64,000 nucleotides of DNA, from assembly GCA_934270345.1 (NCBI GenBank), contig CAKQPT010000001.1, forward strand, positions 123,177 through 187,176. Direction: 5' to 3'. Below the pieces are notes generated by a model. The model searched no databases, was not told the DNA's origin, and saw only the letters and a list, made by a program, of their open reading frames with translations. The translations under genes were made by a program, and so were the position numbers. This document shows positions 44,236 through 53,027 of this stretch, piece by piece; within the stretch, counting starts at the first letter, position 1; every line of letters begins with the position of its first letter. The stretch is from an uncultured Oribacterium sp. Lineage in GTDB: Bacteria > Bacillota > Clostridia > Lachnospirales > Lachnospiraceae.

Positions 44236-44670
44236 ATGAAACTGTTTCAGACTTTATATATTCGTTACAAGGAAATCGTGCACTATCTGATCGTCGGGGT
44301 GCTGACGACGGTGGTGAGTCTCGGTGTGTACTATGGGCTGGTGCTGACGGTGCTGGATCCGGGGAATCCGCTGCTGCTACAGCTGGCGAATATTCTGTCC
44401 TGGGTCGCGGCGGTGACGTTTGCGTATGTTATGAGCCGGAAATTCGTGTTCGAGAGTCACAGCACGAAGATTCGTGAGGAGGCGGCCCGCTTCTACATGT
44501 CACGTGTGGGTACACTGCTGCTCGATATGCTGATCATGTTTGTGACGGTGACCCTGCTCGGCATGAATGACAAACTGGCGAAACTGCTGGTGCAGGTGGT
44601 CGTCACGGTGTTAAATTATATTTTCAGTAAGTTTCTCGTGTTTGGGAAAGCGAAGGATGAAGCGTCGTGA
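44236..44670 (+). CDS. GtrA-family membrane protein, putative polyprenyl-sugar flippase
   Basis: A 144-residue protein with four hydrophobic helices and the family text HYLIVGVLTTVVSLGVYYGL, AYVMSRKFVFESH and LNYIFSKFLVFGK. GtrA/GtcA proteins are thought to move lipid-linked monosaccharides across the membrane for glycan or teichoic-acid decoration. The start at 44236 follows AAGGAG. The YfhO gene begins 90 bases downstream. In B. subtilis, GtcA and YfhO both serve lipoteichoic-acid glycosylation, so the pair here fits a cell-surface glycosylation pathway; the CsbB-like glycosyltransferase is not in the window. Confidence 0.88.
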   Translation: MKLFQTLYIRYKEIVHYLIVGVLTTVVSLGVYYGLVLTVLDPGNPLLLQLANILSWVAAVTFAYVMSRKFVFESHSTKIREEAARFYMSRVGTLLLDMLIMFVTVTLLGMNDKLAKLLVQVVVTVLNYIFSKFLVFGKAKDEAS

Positions 44671-44760
44671 TGGCCGGAAGCCTGTTCGTTCATTCTGTGG
44701 ATATGAGGATATCGAGGTCTGCATGCCGCCGGAAAAGGGCATGCAAAAAGGAGCCGTAAG

Positions 44761-47463
44761 ATGGAAAAGCATAGTGAGCAGGGCCGGAGGGCCTATCTTA
44801 TATCGTTTATCGTCCCGGTCGTGGCGATGATTCTGATTTTTATTTTCCGGGGAATCTTTCCGTTCGGAAAGGAAACCTTTCTGCGTACCGATATGTATCA
44901 TCAGTATGCGCCGTTTTTCTCGGAGTTTCAGTATAAGCTCCACCATGGCGGCTCGCTGCTGTACAGCTGGGATGTCGGGCTCGGCATCAATTTCAGCGCG
45001 CTCTATGCCTACTATCTCGCGAGTCCGCTGAACTGGCTGCTGCTTCTCTGTCCGAAGGGACTGATCCTCGAGTTCATGACCTACATGATCGTCGTGAAGA
45101 TCGGGCTCGCGGGTGTCGCGATGTGCTGGTATCTGCGTCGCCGCTTTCCGGAGCAGACACTCGGCTGCAGCTTCATCGCGATTCTGTATGCGCTGTCTGG
45201 CTACATCTCCGCGTACAGTTGGAATCTCATGTGGCTCGACTGCATCATCCTGTTCCCGCTGATCATGCTGGGTCTCGAGCGTCTCGTGCGCGGGGAGAGC
45301 GCGATGCTCTATGTGATCGCACTGGGACTTTCGATTCTCTCGAACTACTATATCTCCATCATGACCTGTATCTTCATGGTCATCTACTTCATCTGCCGCA
45401 ATGTCCTCGAGGGCATCGGGAACGCACGTGTCGTGGGACTTCGTGTCCTGCGCTTCGGTCTTTACTCGCTGATCGCGGGCGGACTGGCGGCGGTGACGCT
45501 GCTGCCGGAGATCTATGCGCTCCAGATGACGGCGTCGAGTGACTTTAACTTCCCGCAGACCGCGACGCAGTACTTCACGATCATCGATATGTTTGCGCGG
45601 CATATGCCGTTCGTCGAGACGGAGCAGGGGCTCGACCACTGGCCGAACATCTACGCCGGCGCACTCGTGTTCCTGCTGCTGCCACTGTACTTCATGAACC
45701 GGAAAATCGAGCTTCGGGAGAAGATTGTGAACGGGCTCCTGCTCGTTTTCTTCTATCTGAGCTTCAGCGTCAACATCCTGAACTTCATCTGGCATGGCTT
45801 CCATTACCCGAATTCACTTCCATGTCGCCAGAGTTTCATATATATTTTCCTTATCCTCGTGCTCTGCTACGAGGCCTGGCTGCATCGGGCAGCCTCCTCT
45901 GCGAAGGAGGTCAATGCTTCCTTCGGGATGGCCATCGCGTTTCTCCTCGTCGCGCAGAAGGTCGTGACGGATGATGCGATCCACTTCAGTGTGTTCTACC
46001 TGAGCGGTCTGTTCGTACTGCTGTACTACTATTTCCTGTATACAGAGCGGACACGCACGAAGAGGACACATCGCTGGACGGCCATCGCGATGCTGGTGAT
46101 CGTTTCCGTAGAGGCGACCCTCAACATGGCCGTGACCTCGGTGACGACGACCTCGCGTACGGCATATGTCAGTGACAATAAGGATGTTGAAAAGCTGGTG
46201 CAGGCCGTCCGTGCAGAGGATGACGGTTTCTACCGCTTCGAGAAGATCACGCGGAAGACGAAGGACGATGGTGCCTGGATGAACTTCCCGAGCGTCTCGC
46301 TCTTTTCATCGACGGCATATGTTCACTGCTCGGATTTCTTCAAGCGTATGGGCATGGAGTCCTCGACGAATGCCTACTCGATCACCGGCTCCACACCGCT
46401 CATGAACATGCTGATGTCCGTGAAATACGGCATCTACTCCGAGGAGCCGCAGGCACCGGGCGAGATGGGGCTCAGCTACATCGCGAGCTCCGGCGTGACC
46501 AGTATCTATCAGACGGAGTTTGCACTGCCGCTCGGCTACATGCTGTCGGAGGCGGAGCTGGAGGCGTGGGATACGCATGCCGGCACGCCGGCGCTTGCAC
46601 AGAACAGCTTATGTGAAGCCCTTGACTGTGCGCCGGTGGTGACCAGTGTGCTGGGTGAGTTCTATGATTCGGATTACAGCTTCACGGCGGACCAGGCAGG
46701 GGAGTACTATGCCTACGTGAATAATGCTTCCGTAAAGCAGGTGGTCGCAAATTACGGCTACACCGAGAAGAGCTTCAACAACGTCGACCGCGGGTATCTT
46801 CTGGAGCTCGGCTACCTCGAGGCGGGCGATACCGTGACGCTTCACAGTAAGACCGAGGGGCAGAGTGTATCGGCAGATGTATACCGTTTCGACTACAACG
46901 CGCTCCGCGAGGTGCAGGATGTGCTGCAGGATGAGAGTCTGGAGCTCACGAGCTGGAAGGATACGAAGCTTTCCGGGACGATCACGACGGAAAAGGGTGG
47001 TGTCATGATGACGAGCATCCCGTATGATCCGGGCTGGAAGGTTTTCGTGGATGGTGTGGAGACGGACATCACCGAGGTGAAGGATACCTTCCTCGGGGTG
47101 GAGCTCACGCCGGGCACGCATACCATCGAGCTGCGCTTCATGCCGCAGGGCCTCGTCCTCGGCGATCTCATCACGGCGCTCAGCCTCGTGATGCTGCTCG
47201 TTATCTGGCTCCTGACACGGCGTTTCGGACAGTTGAGCGACGGGCTCCGGGAATTTGAGGAGCTGACGCAGGAGGACGAAGCAGAGGAGACGGCGGCTGC
47301 ATTCGAGGAGGATCTTCGGGAGATGGAAGACCCGGATACGACGGCGGTGCCTGCGGACGCGGATGCGACGGGTGACGATGTGGTGCCAGAAGCATTGGCA
47401 GAGGAAACTGACGGAAACGAAGACGATGCGGATCTCGAGATCATCGCAATTCATGAAGAATAA
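44761..47463 (+). CDS. YfhO-family membrane protein, putative GT-C type glycosyltransferase
   Basis: A 900-residue membrane protein. About 12-13 hydrophobic helices occupy residues 12-460, with the conserved loop RTDMYHQYAPFFSEFQYKL, in which the Asp after Arg-Thr is the typical GT-C catalytic position. A large extracytoplasmic domain follows (about 470-790), then a final helix (ALSLVMLLVIWLL) and a long acidic tail of ~85 residues (rich in Asp and Glu). YfhO proteins are linked to glycosylation of teichoic acids outside the cell. GtrA upstream supports this. The acidic tail is longer than I expect for the family. Confidence 0.88.
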   Translation: MEKHSEQGRRAYLISFIVPVVAMILIFIFRGIFPFGKETFLRTDMYHQYAPFFSEFQYKLHHGGSLLYSWDVGLGINFSALYAYYLASPLNWLLLLCPKGLILEFMTYMIVVKIGLAGVAMCWYLRRRFPEQTLGCSFIAILYALSGYISAYSWNLMWLDCIILFPLIMLGLERLVRGESAMLYVIALGLSILSNYYISIMTCIFMVIYFICRNVLEGIGNARVVGLRVLRFGLYSLIAGGLAAVTLLPEIYALQMTASSDFNFPQTATQYFTIIDMFARHMPFVETEQGLDHWPNIYAGALVFLLLPLYFMNRKIELREKIVNGLLLVFFYLSFSVNILNFIWHGFHYPNSLPCRQSFIYIFLILVLCYEAWLHRAASSAKEVNASFGMAIAFLLVAQKVVTDDAIHFSVFYLSGLFVLLYYYFLYTERTRTKRTHRWTAIAMLVIVSVEATLNMAVTSVTTTSRTAYVSDNKDVEKLVQAVRAEDDGFYRFEKITRKTKDDGAWMNFPSVSLFSSTAYVHCSDFFKRMGMESSTNAYSITGSTPLMNMLMSVKYGIYSEEPQAPGEMGLSYIASSGVTSIYQTEFALPLGYMLSEAELEAWDTHAGTPALAQNSLCEALDCAPVVTSVLGEFYDSDYSFTADQAGEYYAYVNNASVKQVVANYGYTEKSFNNVDRGYLLELGYLEAGDTVTLHSKTEGQSVSADVYRFDYNALREVQDVLQDESLELTSWKDTKLSGTITTEKGGVMMTSIPYDPGWKVFVDGVETDITEVKDTFLGVELTPGTHTIELRFMPQGLVLGDLITALSLVMLLVIWLLTRRFGQLSDGLREFEELTQEDEAEETAAAFEEDLREMEDPDTTAVPADADATGDDVVPEALAEETDGNEDDADLEIIAIHEE

Positions 47464-47492
47464 AGGACGGGAAACGTCCGGAGGGGAAAATT

Positions 47493-48839
47493 ATGAAGCT
47501 TTGGGGTGGACGATTTACAGAGGCAGAGGATCAGCGGACGGAGGAATTTAACGAGTCCCTGAGCTTCGACAAGCGGATGTACCGGCAGGATATCACGGGC
47601 TCGATCGCACATGCGGAGATGCTCGGACGGCAGGGGATCATCTCGCAGGAGGACAGTGCGGCGATCATCGCGGGTCTCGAGGGGATCCTGCAGGACATCG
47701 AGGACGGGAAACTCGTCATCGAGGGGGACGCCGAGGATATCCACAGCTTCGTCGAGGCGGAGCTGACGGAGCGTATCGGGGAGCCGGGCAAGCGTCTGCA
47801 TACCGGACGGAGCCGGAACGACCAGGTGGCGCTCGATATGAAGATGTATACACGGGACCACATCGATGAGATGGTGGGACACATGCAGGCGCTGCTGGAT
47901 ACCGTCGAGGGCATCATGGCGGAGAACCGGGCGACGTATATGCCGGGCTTTACGCATCTGCAGAAGGCGCAGCCGACGACACTGGCGCACCATATGGGCG
48001 CGTACCGCGAGATGTTCCTGCGGGACATCAGCCGGCTCGGCGATACCCGGGATCGGCTCAATGAGTGCCCGCTTGGCGCGGGTGCCTTCGCCGGCACGAC
48101 CTATCCGCTGGACCGTGACTTCACCGCACGGAAGCTCGGCTTCCGGAAGCCGACGGAAAACTCGATGGATTCGGTGTCAGACCGTGATTATCTTCTCGAG
48201 TATCTCTTCGATCTTGCGACGATCCAGATGCACCTGAGCCGTCTCAGCGAGGAGATCTGTATCTGGAACTCGAACGAGTATAAGTTCGTGAAGATCTCGG
48301 ATAAGTATTCGACGGGCTCGAGCATCATGCCGCAGAAGAAGAATCCGGATATCGCGGAGCTGATCCGTGGCAAGTCCGGCCGCGTGTATGGGGCGCTGAT
48401 GAGCCTCCTGACGGTGATGAAGGGACTACCGCTTGCCTATAATAAGGATATGCAGGAGGATAAGGAGCTCGCGTTCGATGCGATGGATACCGTGCAGAAT
48501 TCGGTGATCCTTATGAAGGATATGCTGGCGACCATGACATGGAACCGGGCACGGATGGAGGATTCAGCGAAGCTTGGTTTCACGAATGCGACGGATGTGG
48601 CGGATTACCTCGTGCGGAAGGACGTGCCGTTCCGTACGGCGCATGGGATCGTCGGAGAGCTGGTGCTGCTCTGTGAGCAGAAGGGCTGTGCGCTCGATGA
48701 TCTGACGATCGATGAGTACCATACGGTATGTGATCAGATCGATCCGGATATTTATGAGGCGATTTCGCTGGAGACCTGTGTGCGGAACCGGAAGACGCTG
48801 GGTGCGCCGGGCGCACTGCTCGAGGATGCAGATAACTGA
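47493..48839 (+). CDS. argH: Argininosuccinate lyase
   Basis: It releases arginine and fumarate from argininosuccinate, the last step of arginine synthesis. The 448 residues show KLWGGRFTE at the start, HTGRSRNDQVALD (substrate site), MPGFTHLQKAQPTTLAHH (general-acid His region) and the signature GSSIMPQKKNPD with the catalytic S277. The ribosome site is GGAGGGGAAAA. It is 29 bases after YfhO, so it may be read with the GtrA/YfhO genes. It is separated from argG by 602 bases containing structured repeat copy 3 and a terminator. Confidence 0.96.
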   Translation: MKLWGGRFTEAEDQRTEEFNESLSFDKRMYRQDITGSIAHAEMLGRQGIISQEDSAAIIAGLEGILQDIEDGKLVIEGDAEDIHSFVEAELTERIGEPGKRLHTGRSRNDQVALDMKMYTRDHIDEMVGHMQALLDTVEGIMAENRATYMPGFTHLQKAQPTTLAHHMGAYREMFLRDISRLGDTRDRLNECPLGAGAFAGTTYPLDRDFTARKLGFRKPTENSMDSVSDRDYLLEYLFDLATIQMHLSRLSEEICIWNSNEYKFVKISDKYSTGSSIMPQKKNPDIAELIRGKSGRVYGALMSLLTVMKGLPLAYNKDMQEDKELAFDAMDTVQNSVILMKDMLATMTWNRARMEDSAKLGFTNATDVADYLVRKDVPFRTAHGIVGELVLLCEQKGCALDDLTIDEYHTVCDQIDPDIYEAISLETCVRNRKTLGAPGALLEDADN

Positions 48840-48848
48840 TGTAGAACG

Positions 48849-49217
48849 CGAAGAGTCCCCTCCGGAGGCTGGTCGCCGCTCGGGCAGGAAACTCGGAGGG
48901 CCGGCAACAGAAGCACAGTACTCCGAGACCGGTGAACTCTAAGCCGGGGACCCTAAGCGGCACTAGGCCCTCTGCAATCACTGAGTTTTCTTTATGAAAA
49001 CTCAGCGTTGCAGAGGGTGCTAAGGAAAATTGTACCAAGTGCCGCTAAGGGAACCCGGCTTGATTTCACACGGTCTCTACGTATGGCTTCTGTTGCCGGT
49101 CCTCCGTGTCTTCCTGATCAAACCGTAACCAAACAGACCATTTGAGCTGACTGGCTTGAATGGTCTGTTTTTGCGTTTTCATGGTCCCGGCTCAAAGCCT
49201 CCGGAGGAGGCTCTTCG
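48849..49217 (+). repeat. Long structured intergenic element, copy 3 (between argH and argG)
   Basis: The core (about 48935-49069) matches copy 1 closely: CCCTAAG-GGCACTAGGCCCTC, the hairpin CTGAGTTTTC / GAAAACTCAG, TTGCAGAGGGTGCTAAGGAA, and CCAAGTGCCGCTAAGGG. Its lower stem differs by compensating changes (GCGGCAC / GTGCCGC). Around it, 48894-48914 and 49086-49106 are complementary over 20 of 21 bases, and farther out 48849-48884 pairs with 49186-49217 with small gaps. So a nested palindrome of about 370 bases fills the gap. The core reads in the argH direction. A true terminator (49131-49172) lies inside the outermost arms. Confidence 0.78.
49131..49172 (+). terminator. Intrinsic terminator between argH and argG
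   Basis: AAACAGACCATT (49131-49142) pairs with AATGGTCTGTTT (49159-49170), with a T run TTTTT. It isolates argG from argH. Confidence 0.85.
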
Positions 49218-49271
49218 TCCTTCTATATTTCCTTTCTGTGTATATTAATGAGTTATAGCTACTATAATATG

Positions 49272-49335
49272 CGAAATGTATGCATAAAAGTGAAGATATA
49301 TACAGGCTCACGCGTATATTTATGCAAATTTGTGC
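49272..49335 (+). promoter_or_regulatory. Candidate ArgR-operator region upstream of argG
   Basis: Two AT-rich half-palindromic sites, GTATGCATAAAAGTG (about 49278) and GTATATTTATGCAAA (about 49314), resemble ARG boxes (TATTTAT-CA core). They lie just upstream of the promoter at 49336. The match is partial and unverified. Confidence 0.4.
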
Positions 49336-49364
49336 TTGCAATCTGTTTTTTGATGGCGTATGAT
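49336..49364 (+). promoter_or_regulatory. Promoter of argG-argJ-argB
   Basis: TTGCAA (49336-49341), 17-base spacer, TATGAT (49359-49364), 78 bases before the start. A second TATAAT at 49263-49268 has no good -35 box. Confidence 0.6.
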
Positions 49365-49441
49365 AACGGCATCGTAAATGAGGGGTGCTTCCGGTGGATG
49401 CATGATGTGCATCGGGGGCGTTTGATAGAGGAGAAATGATT

Positions 49442-50704
49442 ATGAGTAATCTTGCACCAAAGAACAGTACACAGGGAGAGAAGGTCGTTCTGGCTTATTC
49501 GGGTGGTCTTGATACGACCTGTATCGTGCCATGGCTGAAGGAGACCTTCGGTTATGAGGTCATCTGTTGCTGCGTCGATGTAGGACAGGGCAACGAGCTG
49601 GATGGTCTGGCGGAGCGTGCGAAGATTTCGGGTGCGTCGAAGCTGTACATCGAGGATATCACGGATGACTTCTGCGACAACTATGTGCTTCCGTGTCTCG
49701 AGGCCAATGCGACCTACGAGAACAAGTACCTGCTCGGTACGTCGATGGCACGTCCGGCGATTGCGAAGAAGCTGGTCGAGATTGCCCGGAAGGAGGGCGC
49801 AAAGGCCATCTGTCATGGTGCGACCGGTAAGGGCAATGATCAGATTCGTTTCGAGCTGGCCATCAAGGCGCTGGCACCGGACCTTGATATCATCGCTCCG
49901 TGGCGTATGACGGATATCTGGACCTTCCAGTCCCGTGAGGATGAGTACAACTACATCAAGTCGAAGGGCATCCCGCTCACTTTCTCCGAGGATAATTCCT
50001 ACAGCCGTGACCGGAACCTGGTGCATATCTCACATGAGGGCCTCGAGCTGGAGGATCCGTCGCAGGAGCCGAACTACGATCACATGCTGATGCTGTCCGT
50101 GACTCCGGAGAAGGCACCGGATCATGAGACGGATGTCGAGATCAAGTGGGAAAACGGTGTGCCGGTCGAGCTGAACGGACAGAAGATGACGGTGAAGGAG
50201 ATCATCCTCGAGCTCAATAAGCTCGGTGGTGAGAACGGCATCGGTATCATCGACATCGTCGAGAACCGTGTCGTCGGCATGAAGAGCCGTGGCGTCTATG
50301 AGACCCCGGGTCTTACGATCCTCATGGAGGCACACAAGCAGATCGAGGAGCTGATCCTCGACCGTCAGACCATGGAATTCAAGAACATGGTGGATGTGAA
50401 GTTCTCCCAGGTCGTCTACGAGGGCAAGTGGTTCGATCCGCTTCGTGAGGCACTCGAGGCCTTCGTCCAGAGCACCCAGAAGTATGTGACCGGTACGACG
50501 AAGATGAAGCTGTACAAGGGCAACATCATCAAGGCCGGCACGACTTCACCGTACTCACTCTACAACGAGTCACTGGCGTCCTTCACGACGGGCAGCATGT
50601 ATGATCACCACGATGCATCTGGTTTCATCACCCTCTTCGGTCTCCCGGAGAAGGTACGTGCGATGAAGCTGCTCGAGGTACAGAATCTTACAAATAACAA
50701 GTAA
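49442..50704 (+). CDS. argG: Argininosuccinate synthase
   Basis: It joins citrulline and aspartate with ATP. The ATG at 49442 has GGAGAAATGATT upstream, with an in-frame ATG two codons before it that is too close to the site. The 420 residues hold the PP-loop [11 protein letters not shown] (about 17-27), [37 protein letters not shown] and [16 protein letters not shown] text near 300 (here [15 protein letters not shown]). Length is normal. argJ follows after 21 bases with no terminator, so argG-argJ-argB(-argD) is one transcript. Confidence 0.97.
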   Translation: MSNLAPKNSTQGEKVVLAYSGGLDTTCIVPWLKETFGYEVICCCVDVGQGNELDGLAERAKISGASKLYIEDITDDFCDNYVLPCLEANATYENKYLLGTSMARPAIAKKLVEIARKEGAKAICHGATGKGNDQIRFELAIKALAPDLDIIAPWRMTDIWTFQSREDEYNYIKSKGIPLTFSEDNSYSRDRNLVHISHEGLELEDPSQEPNYDHMLMLSVTPEKAPDHETDVEIKWENGVPVELNGQKMTVKEIILELNKLGGENGIGIIDIVENRVVGMKSRGVYETPGLTILMEAHKQIEELILDRQTMEFKNMVDVKFSQVVYEGKWFDPLREALEAFVQSTQKYVTGTTKMKLYKGNIIKAGTTSPYSLYNESLASFTTGSMYDHHDASGFITLFGLPEKVRAMKLLEVQNLTNNK

Positions 50705-50725
50705 TTTAAATAAAAGGGAGTAGTC

Positions 50726-51961
50726 ATGGAAATGATAGCAGTCAAGGGTGGCATCTGTGCTGCCGAGGGATTTATGGCAGCGGCGACCGCTGCGAAGATC
50801 AAGTCGAAGCATCGGGACGATATGGCGATGATTTTTTCCGAGAAGCCATGCGTTGTCGCTGGAACCTTCACGAGCAACGTGGTGAAGGCGGCGCCGGTTC
50901 TCTGGGATCGTGCACTCGTTGACAGTGGCCGTCCGGTCCATGCTGCCGTGATCAACTCCGGGATCGCCAATGCCTGCACCGGTCAGATGGGACTGAATAT
51001 CTGCAAGGAGGAGGCCGATGCGACCGCGGAGGCCTTCGGTCAGGTGATTTCTGCGGATTCCGTGCTGCTGGCATCCACCGGTATCATCGGTCTGCAGCTT
51101 CCAATCGAGAAGATGAAGAATGCGATTTCCGAGATGGTACCGAAGCTCGAGGCGAGCGAGGCAGCGGCTACGGCAGCCAGCAAGGCCATCATGACGACCG
51201 ATACGACGAATAAGGAGTTCGCCCTCGAGTTTACGATCGGCGGGAAGAAGGTCCACCTCGGCGGTATGACGAAGGGCTCCGGCATGATCCATCCGCAGAT
51301 GTGCACGATGATCTGCTTCCTGACAACCGATCTCTCGATCACGAAGGAGCTGCTGCAGAAGGCCCTCAGCGAGAATGTCGTCGATACCTTCAACATGATC
51401 TCTGTCGATGGCGATACCTCGACGAATGATACCTGCGTGATCCTCGCAAACGGTGCCGCCGGGAATCCGATCATCGATACGGAGGGAGAGGACTACGAGA
51501 CCTTTAAGACCGCCCTCCTCCAGCTGACGAAGACCCTGTCGCGGGAGATGGCCGCCGATGGTGAAGGTGCATCCCACCTCTTCACTGTCCATGTCACCCA
51601 GGCGAAGGATAAGCAGGAGGCGCGTACACTCGCACGTTCCGTCGTTTCCTCGACGCTCACGAAGGCCGCGATCTATGGCCGTGACGCGAACTGGGGCCGT
51701 GTGCTCTGCGCGATGGGCTACAGTGGCGCGAGCTTCGATCCGAATAAGGTAAACCTGTACTTCGTGAACGACATCGGAAAGATCGAGGTCTTCCACCAGG
51801 GTGTACCGGTGGATTTCGATGAAGATTATGCATCCGAGATCCTCGGTTACCAGGAGGTCACCGCGCTCATCGAGATGCACGAGGGCACAGAGGAGGCCAC
51901 GGCCTGGGGCTGCGACCTCACCCACGAGTACGTGAACATCAACGCGGATTACAGGAGCTGA
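50726..51961 (+). CDS. argJ: Glutamate N-acetyltransferase / ornithine acetyltransferase
   Basis: It transfers the acetyl group from N-acetylornithine to glutamate, recycling it, and may also use acetyl-CoA. The 411 residues cover both chains made by self-cleavage. The motif is [20 protein letters not shown] with the nucleophile T194. The residue before it is C193, where most family members have Ala, so the scissile bond would be Cys-Thr. Other text: [30 protein letters not shown]. argA is unnecessary with this enzyme. argB starts two bases after its stop. Confidence 0.96.
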   Translation: MEMIAVKGGICAAEGFMAAATAAKIKSKHRDDMAMIFSEKPCVVAGTFTSNVVKAAPVLWDRALVDSGRPVHAAVINSGIANACTGQMGLNICKEEADATAEAFGQVISADSVLLASTGIIGLQLPIEKMKNAISEMVPKLEASEAAATAASKAIMTTDTTNKEFALEFTIGGKKVHLGGMTKGSGMIHPQMCTMICFLTTDLSITKELLQKALSENVVDTFNMISVDGDTSTNDTCVILANGAAGNPIIDTEGEDYETFKTALLQLTKTLSREMAADGEGASHLFTVHVTQAKDKQEARTLARSVVSSTLTKAAIYGRDANWGRVLCAMGYSGASFDPNKVNLYFVNDIGKIEVFHQGVPVDFDEDYASEILGYQEVTALIEMHEGTEEATAWGCDLTHEYVNINADYRS

Positions 51962-51962
51962 T

Positions 51963-52847
51963 ATGGAAATCGAGAATAAGATCATGGATAAGGCGGCGAC
52001 CCTCGTCGAGGCGCTGCCGTATATCCAGAAATTTCAGGATAAGGTCGTCGTCGTCAAGTACGGCGGTTCCGCGATGACAGATGAGAATCTGAAGAAGCAT
52101 GTCATGCAGGATGTGGCGATCCTCAAGCTGGTCGGCCTGAAGCCGATCATCGTTCATGGCGGCGGCAAGGAGATCTCGAAGTGGATCAGTAAGGTCGGCA
52201 TGGAGCCGCACTTCGTGAACGGACTCCGTGTGACCGACGAGGATACAATGGAGATCGCCGAGATGGTGCTGAACAAGGTCAACAAGTCCCTGGTACAGCT
52301 CATCAACAACCTCGGTGGCAAGGCCGTCGGTATCTCCGGCAAGGACGGTAACCTTCTGAAGTGCGTGAAGAAGTACTCAAAGGGAGAGGACATCGGCTTC
52401 GTCGGGGACATCGTCGGTGTGGATACCACCATCATCGATGATCTCCTGAGTGATGGCTTCATCCCGGTGATCTGCCCGATCGGCTTCGATGAGCGTGGCC
52501 AGAGCTACAACATCAACGCGGATGACGCGGCCTGCGCGATCGCGGCAGCGATGCACGCCGAGAAGCTCGCCTTCCTTACGGATGTCGAGGGCGTATATAA
52601 GGATTTCAATGACAAGAGCTCCCTCATCGCGACGCTTTCCATCGAGAAGGCGCAGGAGATGATGGATGCCGGTGAGCTGGTCGGCGGCATGCTGCCGAAG
52701 ATCCAGAATTGCATCGATGCGATGAAGAAGGGTGTAAACCGTGTGCATATCCTCGATGGACGTGTGCCGCACTGCCTGCTTCTCGAGATCTTCACGAATC
52801 AGGGCATCGGTACCATGATTGAGAAGTCGATCGACGCGTGGTTCTGA
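51963..52847 (+). CDS. argB: Acetylglutamate kinase
   Basis: It phosphorylates N-acetylglutamate, usually the arginine-controlled step. The 294 residues have [12 protein letters not shown] (ATP site), [49 protein letters not shown] and [20 protein letters not shown] with LLTDVEGV-like text ([12 protein letters not shown]). The N-terminal extension (about 25 residues, [20 protein letters not shown]) is of the arginine-sensitive type, so feedback inhibition is likely. The start is one base after the argJ stop; its ribosome site (AGGAGCTGAT) lies in the end of argJ. Confidence 0.96.
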   Translation: MEIENKIMDKAATLVEALPYIQKFQDKVVVVKYGGSAMTDENLKKHVMQDVAILKLVGLKPIIVHGGGKEISKWISKVGMEPHFVNGLRVTDEDTMEIAEMVLNKVNKSLVQLINNLGGKAVGISGKDGNLLKCVKKYSKGEDIGFVGDIVGVDTTIIDDLLSDGFIPVICPIGFDERGQSYNINADDAACAIAAAMHAEKLAFLTDVEGVYKDFNDKSSLIATLSIEKAQEMMDAGELVGGMLPKIQNCIDAMKKGVNRVHILDGRVPHCLLLEIFTNQGIGTMIEKSIDAWF

Positions 52848-52884
52848 TGTAGTGAATAGACGAGGAGTGCGGCGGTCGACGGAA

Positions 52885-52979
52885 CGTTCCGGGCGGGTGC
52901 GGTGAGAGTGCATTGGCCGAATATTCGAATGTCGGCACGGCGTTCCGGGCGGGTGCTGTGAGAGTGCATTGGCCGAATA
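52885..52979 (+). repeat. Two 39-bp direct repeats in the argB-argD gap
   Basis: CGTTCCGGGCGGGTGC-GTGAGAGTGC and onward through ATTGGCCGAATA occurs at 52885-52923 and again at 52941-52979 with a single difference. The period is 56 bases. No gene, promoter or hairpin explains it. Confidence 0.85.
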
Positions 52980-53027
52980 ACGCGGCGGCTGTGATGTGAC
53001 GCCGGTGATCGGATAAGGGTGAAAAAA

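Noticed and set aside
11500..49220. Reading the three structured elements as insertion sequences or MITEs
   Set aside because: I see no target-site duplication and no transposase, and the stems covary rather than keeping identical ends. A mobile origin is not excluded but is not supported.
52885..52979. CRISPR array
   Set aside because: Only two repeats, a 17-base spacer that is too short, and no cas genes.
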